NCBI GenBank assembly: GCA_964518575.1 | Contig: CAZFGW010000028.1 | Span: 1-6,614 of the forward strand | Source: MGBC163016 sp964518575 | GTDB lineage: Bacteria > Actinomycetota > Coriobacteriia > Coriobacteriales > Eggerthellaceae | DNA: 6,614 bases | Direction: 5' to 3' | Part shown: in pieces, positions 1 through 6,614 of the stretch | Position numbering within the stretch: the first letter of the stretch is position 1 | Layout: the number at the start of each line of letters is the position of its first letter | Translations under genes and position numbers: made by a program | The notes under the pieces: generated by a model | The model's database searches: none | Told to the model about the DNA's origin: nothing | Seen by the model: only the letters and a program-made list of their open reading frames with translations

Positions 1-3000
1 CATGCGCTATGCGTTCCAGGACTGCGCGAAGCTCAGCACCCTCAACATGGCGGGTATCTCAACCTCTGGTATGGCGGGCAACGGCGATGCTGTTGGCTCA
101 GAAGCCTCTCCTCAATACGGCATCTTCCAAAGCTCTCTCCTATCATCTTCGAATGGTGGACCTGCGTCCGCTGCTGCGACTATCACGATCGGTGCTGGCT
201 GGACAAAGCTCACTAACGGCTTCTTCGCCAATAGAGCAACGGGCGGATCAGTGCCGACCTACGTCATGGCTTCAACGGTGAGTCTTTACGTTAACGGCGG
301 TCCCGACTCTGCTGACAACCTCATGACAAGACCGAACTGGACCATCAGCGATCAGACTTACGTATACAACGGCAAGTTGTACTTGAATGACTCCGCTGCA
401 ACAAGTCGGCAAGAGACTGTTTGGATGAAGCGCAACTATGCAAGCAATCTTACGTACAACGAAGCAAGCGTTGAAAGCCAAATCGGAACCACGGGGCATT
501 CATTTGGCTCGCATATCACGGGATGGGGATATGTAGGCAATAACGGTACAAATGGCATTGGCGGCAATAGCGTTGCATGGGTTATCCGGAAAAAAGCAGG
601 TACCGATACGGATAGACCAAATGCCATTGATGAAGGAACGCTGTGTATCTTCCCGACAAAACTTTCAAGCAATTCATCTGCAACGGGAACCCTGCAGGAT
701 TTCAAGGGCTCGGTATTTGCGCCGTGGACGGGCAAAGGATACGCAGGTGGAGACGTTGATGGATATGGTGCGGCTTTCGCTAAAGCAAAGGTATATCCCG
801 GTGTTATCGCTGGACAATCTATGGAAGCCATGTTCCGTGGCTGTGTAACCATGCGAGATTGCGATTTAACGAATCTCAGCTTAAGCTCGAGCACCAATAC
901 GATTAACAGCTTTATGCGCGGTTGCACCAGTCTTACTGGCGTCTACTCGAATCGGACAAAATCAACGGGTGACACCATTCACAACGGCATGAGCATCTCT
1001 TCTTCATTCACTCCAACATTCAACGGAACATTCAATGCTGAATTCGCATTCTACGGATGCACTGGAATTGATGAAGTAAAGCTGAGCAATTGCTTCAATA
1101 CGAAATACTTCGATGCGCAATTCATGTTCCAGGCATGTAAGGGAATTCGGCGCATAGAGCTAAACAACATACTCAACGGAGACCGCATGAGAGCGGGCTA
1201 TATGTTCGATGATGCATGCAGTGATTCCACAGTGAAAGGCAGTGCGGATAAATCAACCTACTTGTACATGAACAACGTCGGTAATGGAACATATGAGCTG
1301 TACAACTCGGGTGGCACACGTGTTCAATGGCCGGATATGAGGGGTTTTGCAAGAGGCAATAGCGGACTCAAGACGGCTGTATTGGGATATGACAGCCCAA
1401 CGGGAACAACCACAAACGCCAACTATACCGTTGGTAGGCAGGCGGATATGAATCGTTTATTCCAGAACTGCTATGGACTCACAACGGTAAGAATGGGCAA
1501 TGTTGGTACAGGCGCTTGGGCTGACTTGCAGTATATGTTCTATAACGCGGGTACTGATAACTCCTTCGTTCCAGCAAACACAACAGCTTCGATATTGCTC
1601 GACAATGTTGGAAGCGGCGGAGCATGGTTGGATTCATTCATGCGGGGTTGTCTGGGTGCAACCAATATTGTTGACGGTGAGCTGACTTGGAAGAATTCAT
1701 ATAATGCAAGTGCTCAAACGCAAACTGCCGGACACATCATGTACGGCATACGACGCATTAACCGCATGGACGTACGCGGCATGGCGAAGCTTGCGAACAG
1801 AGACAGAGACAAAACGATAATCTACGGCTCCGACGCCCCGACTTATGGAAGGCTTTGGAGTCTTTGGAGCCATAATGGCGGCTACAAGTATATCTATCAA
1901 GGGGACAAGCCCGTCAATTGGCAAAGTGACCCCTACCTCAGTCAATACTATGCGGAAGCATGCAACAACTATTATCTGAAATTGCCGGATACTCTCGATA
2001 CGAAGGACTCGCTTTATTGCATGAATATGTTCGACGAAAACCCAGATCTTGTTGCGGTCGAACTGAAAAAGTGGGATGCAGAGGCAGCGGCATTTTACTC
2101 CATCGTTTCCAATTGCCCGAAACTGAAACACTTCTGGATGCATGCTGCCAATAACAACGAGATCAATGCAAGAAATTATCTTAACGATCTTTTTCCAAAT
2201 TGTTATGCAGAAACGATTCGCATGAATGGAGGATTCACTATTCCGTCAGGTCAAGCAGACACTAGTTTCTATAACTGTCCAAACCTTAAACTGGTTGATC
2301 TCAGTGCATGGGATGTAAGTGCAATGAGCGTATCAAGTCAATTCGCAGCCCGTGGCGGAGGAATGAAATCGCTCTTTCGATACAGCGCCTTCGCTGCTGC
2401 AGGAACCGAAGGAAATATGGAGGCGAAGAATGCTGGTGAAATAATCCTCGGACCAACATTCACCAAGATTCTCAACGGGTTCTTCTCGTATCAAAGTACA
2501 GCATCTTCGGCTCCCGAATATGTGCTCGGCTCCAATGTGAAGGTCACAGTAAATGGCGGACCGCAAAGCGAGGGTAATCTTCTCAAGCGACTCGACGGCG
2601 TATTCAATGGCGTTCATTACCAATATGAGGGTCAAGAATATGTTTCCGGAAAAGTCGGCGGCATCCAACTTGGTACAGGAGCGAAAAGAAGCGTATGGAC
2701 CAGCGCGGCGTGCGATTTTCTTGGAGGATCGGGCGAGCCTTCAAGCTCAAACTATACCTACAATATCGGAAGCCCCCAAACAGCGGTTGGCTGGAGAGTT
2801 TACAACGGGGAGCTCAGGATTCGTCCAAATGGTTCGAGCGGAACGCTCAGAAACTTCGATGGCGGCGACAATATGGCGCCTTGGTATGGGTTCAAATCCG
2901 TCACAAGCGTCTATATTGAGTCGGGCGTTATAGCAAACACAGCACTTGACCAAATGTTTGCAGGTCTTCCTAATTTACGAACAGCAGACATTTCAAACCT

Positions 3001-6000
3001 TAATATTGTCAACAACACAACATCTATGGGAGAGATGTTCAAGAGCAACCCATCCCTAACAGGAGCAGTTGCTAACGCAAATGCGACCATCACTTCTGGA
3101 ACATGGGCGGTCAAACTTCCTTCAAATACAGCTTCAGCGAAAATGGGAAGCGCTCATAACATGTTCAATGGATGTGGCAGCATCACTGAAGTTGTGCTCA
3201 ATAACTTTGGCACAGCAGCAAATGTGCGTTTGCATGATATGTTCTCTGGCTGCTCGGGTATTAAGTCGGTAACACTGAACAACGTGGGATCAGCCAATGG
3301 CGTCAGCATGGTGAGGATGTTTGAGAATTGTTCCAGCCTTACCTCTATTAACTTGTCCCAAAATGTCGGTTCTGGAACCTCTGCCGATGTGTCGTTCATG
3401 TTCCAGAATTGCTCTTCACTTACAACCGTTAATCTAAACAATCAATTCAATGGGCGAAGCATAGATGCTCGATGGATGTTCTACAACTGCTGGCGACTCA
3501 AATCAATCACTCTAACTGACTGTTTCAAAGGAGATTATGCCATCCTTTGGGATACGTTCGGCTCTACCATGAATAGCGGTGAAGCCGCAACGCTGACCAT
3601 GGAGAATGTGGGAATCGGGGCATCGTCTCACATGAGATTCATGTTCCAAAATTGCACGTATCTTGATACGTTGAGCGCAACGAATGTAGGCACGGGAAAC
3701 ACGCCCTATATGTCAAATATGTTCTCGGATTGTGCGCGCCTCAGGAATGTGACTTTTGAAAATGTTGGTACGGGAACAAATGCAGAACTTTACGAAATGT
3801 TCCGTAACGTCGCTACAAATTCCAGTGGCACACATACCTATTCGTTCAACAACGTTGGTAATAATAAAGCGAACCTGCTCGGCTTCTTTACCCGCTCATT
3901 CACAAGCTCTTCAATAGCGGCTAATTCGAAACTAACTTGGAGGGCTACGGCAGGACGCGGAACCGCCGCTTCTATGGGAGCGATGTTCTCGTTTGGGCAA
4001 TTTGCAGTTCCCAGCTACTCTTCTGGATCGTACTATTACGGCAATGCTTACGACTACACGGGAACGGTTTCTGGAACGGGATATGTTGGCAATCCGGGGG
4101 CTGGCCACATGTTCATGCCAACCATGGATTTGCGTGGCTTGCCCGACCTTGTTGATACCAATGGTCTAGAGCCCTCCATTTACCGAATGTTCGAAGACTG
4201 TGACAAGATCACCCTTGTCACTAACGGTATTGGATCAAGTGGAACAGTAAGCGCAGGCACGCTCGCTTTGCCCAATGACTGGAACATTACGGCTGCCCGA
4301 GGCGGGAAGAATCCTAATGGTGACACATTTGCCAATGCTCTTCTGCTATTCCGTAACTGTGACAGCTTGGCTTCAGTAACGCTAACGGACTTCAATACGA
4401 TCGCGAACATGAATTGGCAAGATATGTTCAATGGATCCGTGAATCTGACCAATTTCTCCTATACATCCACAAAGACATCTGCGACAGGACCAATATTCCA
4501 CCGTATGTTTATCGGATGTCCAAAACTTGCCAATGTTAGCTTTATTGGAACAACTCATATGGTTGCTCCTGTTTCGATGAATTTCATGTTCGATGGCTGC
4601 CGCGCTCTGAAGACGATTAACTTGAGCGGACTCGATATGGAGAAGCTCGTCGGAACCGATTCTGCGGGCACAGTGACAAACACGAATCCCGTTGCAAATG
4701 ATGATGCAACGGAAAACGCAGGCATGATTCAGTTATTCGCTGGATGTGACACCCTTTATGCGATGCCCACCGCAGAATCCCCCGATACCGAGAGGGCGTC
4801 CATCACGGTTGGACCCAAATGCACCAAACTGCTCAATGGCTTTTTCTGGTACAAGGCTTCTTCTGCTATGTCGCCGAGCTATGTAATTCAAGCCGATGTT
4901 TATGTATATGGAGGACCCACTTCGCTATCAGGTCTTATGAAAAGACCTTCATTGACCGTAAATGATCACAACTATTCGTATACCGGTCTCATTCATTTGC
5001 GCAATGCAGAAGCCATTTCCAACCGCGATGTTTGGATCAAGAAAGATTATGTTGACTATGCAACAGGTCCGAATGATGAGCGCACCGATGACTCCCGATT
5101 TGGCAGTTTCGTAGCAGGCGGAAACATCGGTTATGTAGGATCGATTACGCGACCGTCAGATGTATCGGTTGACCCAGGCGTTACTCTTGAATCGAACAAC
5201 ACTGATGTCCGGTGGTCAATTCGCGATGACGTTGTTGCCGGAGTGAGCACTCTCGTCATTTACCCCTCAGATAATGAGTGGGGCATGATGCAGGACTTCA
5301 ATACCGGAAATGGACAAGCTCCCTGGAGCCAGTACAACAAAAATGGATATCATGACAAATTCGATCAAGTTGTTTTCCTTGGAAGAATTCGAGCACATGG
5401 ATCTGTTTCTGCTCTCTTTGATGGCTGCGTAAGGCTCAAAGCGCTCGATTTGAATCAATTGGAGATAACCTCCGCAACGCAGGACGCATCATATATGGTG
5501 CGGCAGTGCTCAAGCTTATCGCATGTAACAAATGTTACTAAGCCAGATTACGGCACTGCCGAAGGCATTAATTCATTTGCTGAATGGCTTGCTACGGATA
5601 GCGTTGCATTACCGTTCGAAGGTGCCTACCTGCCTGCAAGCTTGAACCCTGTGAATGCGTCGTTCATGTTCGGTGGATGCACGGGACTTGCAAGCGTGGA
5701 GCTCTCTGGATTTGCTACAGGTGCGAGCGCGGATCTTTCCAACATGTTCAACGGAGCACTGGCAACGGGTGCTACTCTCACGCTTGATCGGGTGGGCACG
5801 GGTGCGCGCGCCAACCTGACGAACTTCGCCTCTGCGACGAAGGTTGCCTCTTTGCACGCGACCGACGTGGCAACAGGTGCGAACGCCAATCTCACAAGCG
5901 CATTCGAGAGCTGCACGGCGCTTGTTGATGTGAATGCCACGCGTGTGGGTTCTGGCACGGGTGCGAACTTGTCTCGGATGTTCGCAGGTGCAGCACGCAC

Positions 6001-6614
6001 GGGCGATGTCACCTACACGCTTGTTGACACAGGTTCGGGTGGAGCTACCTTGGCAAGCATGTTCGAGGGTGCGTTCACCGGAAGCCTAGGTGCGGGAAGT
6101 GCGCTTTCCCTGACCGCAACGGGAACGGTCGTGCCGGCTACTTCCCTCGAGAAGATGTTCTTCGCAGGAGCGGGTGCGGCATCGCACATACCCACACTTG
6201 ATTTGCGCGGATTGCCGTCGCTTGCTGGATCGGCAGCGAACACGTCACTCGCGTATCTGTTCTGCGGACAGGCGGCAGTCACGAGCGTGTCTCAAGGTGA
6301 TAGTGCTGTTGTGGGTGCACTCGTGCTACCGACAGGCTGGAACGTTGCTGCAGCAACGGATATGTCCTACGCGTTCGCTGATATGACCGCACTCACCACC
6401 TTCGCTATGGAAGATATCTGCACATCTCCCAGTGTGAAGATGTCCTACATGCTCGCGGGCAACCCGGCGCTCACGACCGTTGCGTTGACGGCGAGCGATG
6501 ATGAGAAGATCGGCTCTGCGAACGATGTGACGTATCTGTTCGCAGGGGATTCGTCTTTGTACTACGTGAACATCCGCGGTCTTGGCACGGGGGCTGTCAA
6601 AGGCATGAACAACA
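1..6614 (+). CDS. Giant BspA-like / DUF285 leucine-rich-repeat surface protein, internal fragment
   Basis: A single frame (first whole codon at base 2, last at 6611-6613) is open for 2,204 codons and continues off both ends. The translation holds more than 40 copies of a motif of the form MFxxCxxLxxVxL, for example MFNGC at 3161, MFENC at 3317, MFQNC at 3398 and 3641, MFIGC at 4505 and MFDGC at 4586. This is the signature of DUF285 (PF03382), the BspA-like leucine-rich-repeat family. Known members are secreted or wall-bound proteins implicated in adhesion to host tissue or other microbes; that role is inferred here from the family. Three caps of 167-212 residues interrupt the repeats and divide the protein into supermodules. 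The ATG at base 2 is not taken as the start: it lies inside a repeat (MRYAFQDCAKL) and no signal peptide follows. The signal sequence and any LPXTG, transmembrane or wall-binding anchor must lie outside the window. No frameshift or stop is seen. The family call is firm; ligand and organism are unknown. Confidence 0.93.
2..181 (+). repeat. Tail of the preceding DUF285 repeat block
   Basis: The window opens inside a DUF285 repeat: MRYAFQDCAKL followed by a LxMAGI strand. A Ser/Gly/Ala-rich stretch follows and runs into the first cap at about 182. The same order closes the two later blocks: VDLSAWDVSAM before the cap at 2441, and INLSGLDMEKL before the cap at 4802. This segment is therefore the end of a supermodule whose greater part lies upstream, which implies that the gene extends at least several hundred codons 5' of the window. 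Confidence 0.75.
182..817 (+). other. Cap domain A between DUF285 blocks (first of three homologous copies)
   Basis: About 212 residues with few repeat features. Landmarks in order: ITIG at 182, TKLTNGFF at 203, NGGPDS at 293, LMTRP at 320, a Tyr-Val-Tyr strand at 359, ETVW at 416, GYVG at 527, WVI at 578, CIFP at 644, GTLQDF at 686 and APW at 719. The first half recurs in caps B and C. The last third (WxI, then LxIxP, then DF and APW) resembles the short beta segment that often precedes DUF285 arrays in Gram-positive BspA-like proteins, where a strand of the type GTxxW-x-I, L-x-I and PW leads into the first repeat; that comparison is from memory of the family. The likely role is to start and cap each solenoid, or act as a spacer between solenoids. 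No catalytic motif is visible. Confidence 0.7.
1682..1999 (+). other. Second-level landmark segment, copy 1 (LTW - DVRG - LP)
   Basis: LTW at 1682, then RMDVRGMAKL from 1763 and LKLPDTLD from 1976. The same order occurs at 3932-4285 and 6104-6346. It marks the point in each repeat block where the regular 26-residue period is broken. This copy is the longest between DVRG and LP (213 bases against 141 and 126) because of the insertion at 1793-1975. Confidence 0.6.
1793..1975 (+). other. Tyr/Trp-rich insertion in block 1
   Basis: About 61 residues containing ten Tyr and three Trp, including LWSLW, YKYIY, YLSQYY and NNYY. They sit between the DVRG and LP landmarks, where blocks 2 and 3 have only about 40 residues. 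The segment has no recognisable DUF285 core apart from a possible relic (EACNNYYL). Exposed aromatic loops on solenoids often contact sugars or proteins, but that role is conjecture here. Confidence 0.5.
2441..2941 (+). other. Cap domain B between DUF285 blocks (shortened copy)
   Basis: This is the second copy of the cap and the shortest, about 167 residues. It keeps TKILNGFF at 2462, NGGPQS at 2552, NLLKR at 2576, a Tyr-x-Tyr strand near 2627, RSVW at 2687, GWRV at 2789, LRIRP at 2813, GTLRNF at 2840 and APW at 2876. It lacks the GYVG segment of caps A and C: RxVW to WxI spans about 100 bases here against about 160-180 in the others. The spacing from TKxxNGFF to GGP is 93 bases, identical to cap A, so the first half aligns without gaps. 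The segment SVTSVYIESGV (from about 2900) leads straight into the first repeat of block 2, as in canonical BspA-like proteins. Confidence 0.7.
3932..4285 (+). other. Second-level landmark segment, copy 2 (LTW - DLRG - LP)
   Basis: LTW at 3932, TMDLRGLPDL from 4121 and LALPNDWN from 4262. DLRGLP matches copy 3 exactly (DLRGLP at 6200). The LTW to DLRG interval is 195 bases against 87 and 96 in the other copies, owing to the Tyr/Gly insertion at 3998-4105. Confidence 0.65.
3998..4105 (+). other. Tyr/Gly/Ser-rich insertion in block 2
   Basis: A 36-residue insertion between the repeat core MFSF (3983) and the next core HMF (4106). It holds seven Tyr, including GSYYYGNAYDY, and ends in GYVGNPG. 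The GYVG string also occurs in caps A (527) and C (5129), so part of this insertion may be related to the cap segment that cap B lacks. It is likely a protruding loop; its function is unknown. Confidence 0.5.
4802..5401 (+). other. Cap domain C between DUF285 blocks
   Basis: This is the third copy of the cap, about 200 residues. Landmarks are ITVG at 4802, TKLLNGFF at 4823, YGGPTS at 4907, LMKRP at 4934, NYSY at 4970, NRDVW at 5021, GYVG at 5129, WSI at 5213, LVIYP at 5252, MQDF at 5288 and APW at 5318. The order and spacing match cap A closely: TKL to GGP is 87 bases against 93, and RxVW to the WxI tryptophan about 183 against 159. It then passes through a short strand (VVFLGRI) into the repeat LFDGC at 5414. 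Asp/Glu residues are frequent around 5072-5100 and 5200-5280, but nothing identifies a metal site or an enzyme. The likely role is structural or as a solenoid initiator. Confidence 0.72.
5581..6614 (+). other. GC-rich segment within the same open frame
   Basis: Hand counts give about 44% GC for 2161-2400 and for 5341-5580, but about 62% for 5761-6000 and 60% for 6001-6240. The rise is gradual between about 5461 and 5760. Codons such as gcg, acg, ggt and ggc become dominant, Asn falls and Ala/Gly rise. The reading frame and the 26-residue period continue unchanged through it. This fits a module of different origin or age recombined into the gene. Confidence 0.7.
6104..6346 (+). other. Second-level landmark segment, copy 3 (LSL - DLRG - LP)
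   Basis: LSL at 6104 replaces LTW, followed by TLDLRGLPSL from 6194 and LVLPTGWN from 6320. The C-terminal part resembles copy 2 (LPNDWN). This copy is compact and has neither of the aromatic insertions. LPTGW is not a sortase LPXTG signal: the residue order is wrong and repeats continue after it. Confidence 0.62.

Larger units (their letters stand above)
182..2440 (+). repeat. Supermodule 1 (cap A plus block 1)
   Basis: This is one complete large unit, 753 residues from the TKLTNGFF landmark to the same landmark in the next unit. The second-level landmarks inside it are LTW at 1682, DVRG at 1769 and LP at 1982. It is the most divergent unit and carries an aromatic insertion between DVRG and LP. 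Confidence 0.72.
818..2440 (+). repeat. DUF285 repeat block 1 (divergent)
   Basis: About 540 residues of BspA-like repeats, more degenerate than block 2. Recognisable cores begin at 830 (MFRGC), 911 (FMRGC), 1046 (AFYGC), 1124 (MFQAC), 1202 (MFDDAC), 1457 (LFQNC), 1535 (MFYNA), 1637 (FMRGC), 2027 (MFDEN), 2189 (LFPNC) and 2264 (SFYNC). The gaps hold weaker copies or insertions, such as the aromatic segment at 1793-1975. Strand segments between cores often carry N-V-G-T/S-G (1499-1513 and 1604-1618), the variant loop of this protein. The final repeat (VDLSAWDVSAM, from about 2294) is close to the textbook DUF285 form. The fold expected from the family is an elongated right-handed solenoid that displays one face for binding. 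Confidence 0.85.
2441..4801 (+). repeat. Supermodule 2 (cap B plus block 2)
   Basis: This is a complete large unit, 787 residues from landmark to landmark. LTW lies at 3932, DLRG at 4127 and LP at 4268. It has the shortest cap but the longest and most regular repeat block, plus a Tyr/Gly insertion before DLRG. Confidence 0.75.
2942..4801 (+). repeat. DUF285 repeat block 2 (best-preserved array)
   Basis: About 620 residues with the clearest repeats of the window. Cores begin at 2954, 3035, 3161, 3239, 3317, 3398, 3476, 3554, 3641, 3719, 3797, 3884 and 3983, then after an insertion at 4109, 4187, 4346, 4424, 4505, 4586 and 4733. From 3161 to 3884 the step is 78-87 bases, mostly 78 (26 residues). 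The consensus is about MFxxCxxLxxVxLxNVGTGxxAxLxx. The core Cys is present in most copies and missing in those at 2954, 3035, 3554, 3797, 3884 and 4424. The copies at 2981-3040 and 4382-4430 are closer to the canonical DUF285 form (NLNIVNNTTSM, DFNTIANMNW), while the interior uses the NVGTG loop. The copies differ at DNA level, so the array is old rather than freshly amplified. Confidence 0.92.
4802..6614 (+). repeat. Supermodule 3 (cap C plus block 3), incomplete
   Basis: This third large unit is cut by the window end. The LTW position reads L-S-L at 6104, DLRG lies at 6200 and LP (LPTGW) at 6326. TKL to DLRG is 459 residues here against 522 and 555 in units 1 and 2, so several repeats are missing in this unit. 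The landmark order is otherwise kept. Confidence 0.72.
5402..6614 (+). repeat. DUF285 repeat block 3 (GC-rich, cut by window end)
   Basis: About 404 residues of repeats. Cores begin at 5414 (LFDGC), 5495 (MVRQC), 5666 (MFGGC), 5744 (MFNGA), 5822 (NFASA), 5900 (AFESC), 5978 (MFAGA), 6059 (MFEGA), 6155 (MFFAGA), 6257 (LFCGQ), 6371 (AFADM), 6449 (MLAGN) and 6536 (LFAGD). The step is exactly 78 bases from 5666 to 5978. The loops are versions of V-G/A-T-G-A, for example VGTGARANL and VATGANANL. The core Cys is lost in most copies and replaced by Ala or another small residue. The DNA is markedly more GC-rich than blocks 1 and 2. The block continues past the window; by comparison with blocks 1 and 2 it should end roughly 200-300 bases further on. 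Confidence 0.88.

Noticed and set aside
2..34. ATG at base 2 as the start codon
   Set aside because: It lies inside a DUF285 repeat (MRYAFQDCAKL), no signal peptide follows, and upstream sequence is not visible. The frame most likely continues from upstream.
436..927. Minus-strand open frame of 163 codons
   Set aside because: It lies antisense to the repeat protein, has no recognisable domain, and is explained by codon structure of the + strand gene.
1697..2143. Minus-strand open frame of 148 codons
   Set aside because: Antisense shadow; no family resemblance or ribosome-binding context, and the + strand frame here is clearly coding.
2553..2933. Plus-strand open frame of 126 codons in another frame
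   Set aside because: It overlaps cap B, which is conserved with caps A and C in the main frame; the alternative translation matches nothing.
3161..3880. Regular 78-base period as a CRISPR array or tandem DNA satellite
   Set aside because: The units are coding and conserved only at protein level; there are no identical direct repeats with unique spacers.
5461..5760. Gene boundary or frameshift at the composition change
   Set aside because: The same frame stays open through the change, and DUF285 cores at 5414, 5495, 5666 and 5744 continue across it.
5609..6282. Cluster of minus-strand open frames in the GC-rich end
   Set aside because: High GC lowers stop frequency on the opposite strand. 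The frames overlap one another and are Ala/Val/Pro-rich in the way antisense translations of Gly/Ala-rich repeats are.
6326..6340. LPTGW as a sortase LPXTG anchor
   Set aside because: The order is L-P-T-G-W, not L-P-x-T-G, there is no following hydrophobic segment or basic tail, and repeats continue after it.
1..6614. Promoters, terminators, tRNA/rRNA genes, insertion sequences or attachment sites
   Set aside because: The coding frame spans every base, and I saw no inverted repeats with a T-run, tRNA-like cloverleaf or transposase motif.

Overview
The whole window lies inside one gene on the + strand. Reading from base 2, every codon to base 6613 is sense: 2,204 codons without a stop. Base 1 ends a preceding codon and base 6614 begins the next, so neither the true start nor the stop is here. 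The product is a giant repeat protein of the BspA-like / DUF285 (PF03382) leucine-rich-repeat surface family, recognised by dozens of copies of a motif like MFxxCxxLxxVxL. With more than 2,200 residues visible and both ends missing, it is very likely an extracellular or cell-wall adhesin-type protein, but no signal peptide or anchor can be seen.

The protein is built at two scales. The small unit is a repeat of about 26 residues (78 bases), most regular from about 3161 to 3880. The large unit is a supermodule of roughly 750-790 residues. Each supermodule begins with a non-repeat 'cap' of 167-212 residues (caps at 182-817, 2441-2941 and 4802-5401) that shares ordered landmarks: TKLxNGFF, GGPxS, RxVW, usually GYVG, WxI, LxIxP, DF and APW. 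A long DUF285 solenoid follows (818-2440, 2942-4801, and 5402 to the window end). Inside each solenoid a second set of landmarks recurs in order: LTW or a relic of it, D(L/V)RG, and LP. The window opens on the tail of a preceding supermodule (2-181) and closes inside the third one seen.

The first 5.5 kb looks moderately AT-rich (about 44% GC in hand-counted 240-base samples). From about 5,600 onward the same open frame becomes much more GC-rich (about 60-62%), the protein becomes Ala/Gly-rich, and many repeat cysteines are replaced by alanine. This suggests a mosaic gene whose modules have different histories.

The organism cannot be named from this window. Giant DUF285 proteins are typical of host-associated bacteria, particularly Gram-positive gut or oral lineages and mollicutes. 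UGA does not occur in the frame, and the composition is too GC-rich for a mollicute. A gut actinobacterium (Coriobacteriia-like) or a Bacillota species is a low-confidence guess. There are no RNA genes, mobile elements, CRISPR arrays, promoters, terminators or intergenic gaps; open frames on other strands are shadows of this gene.
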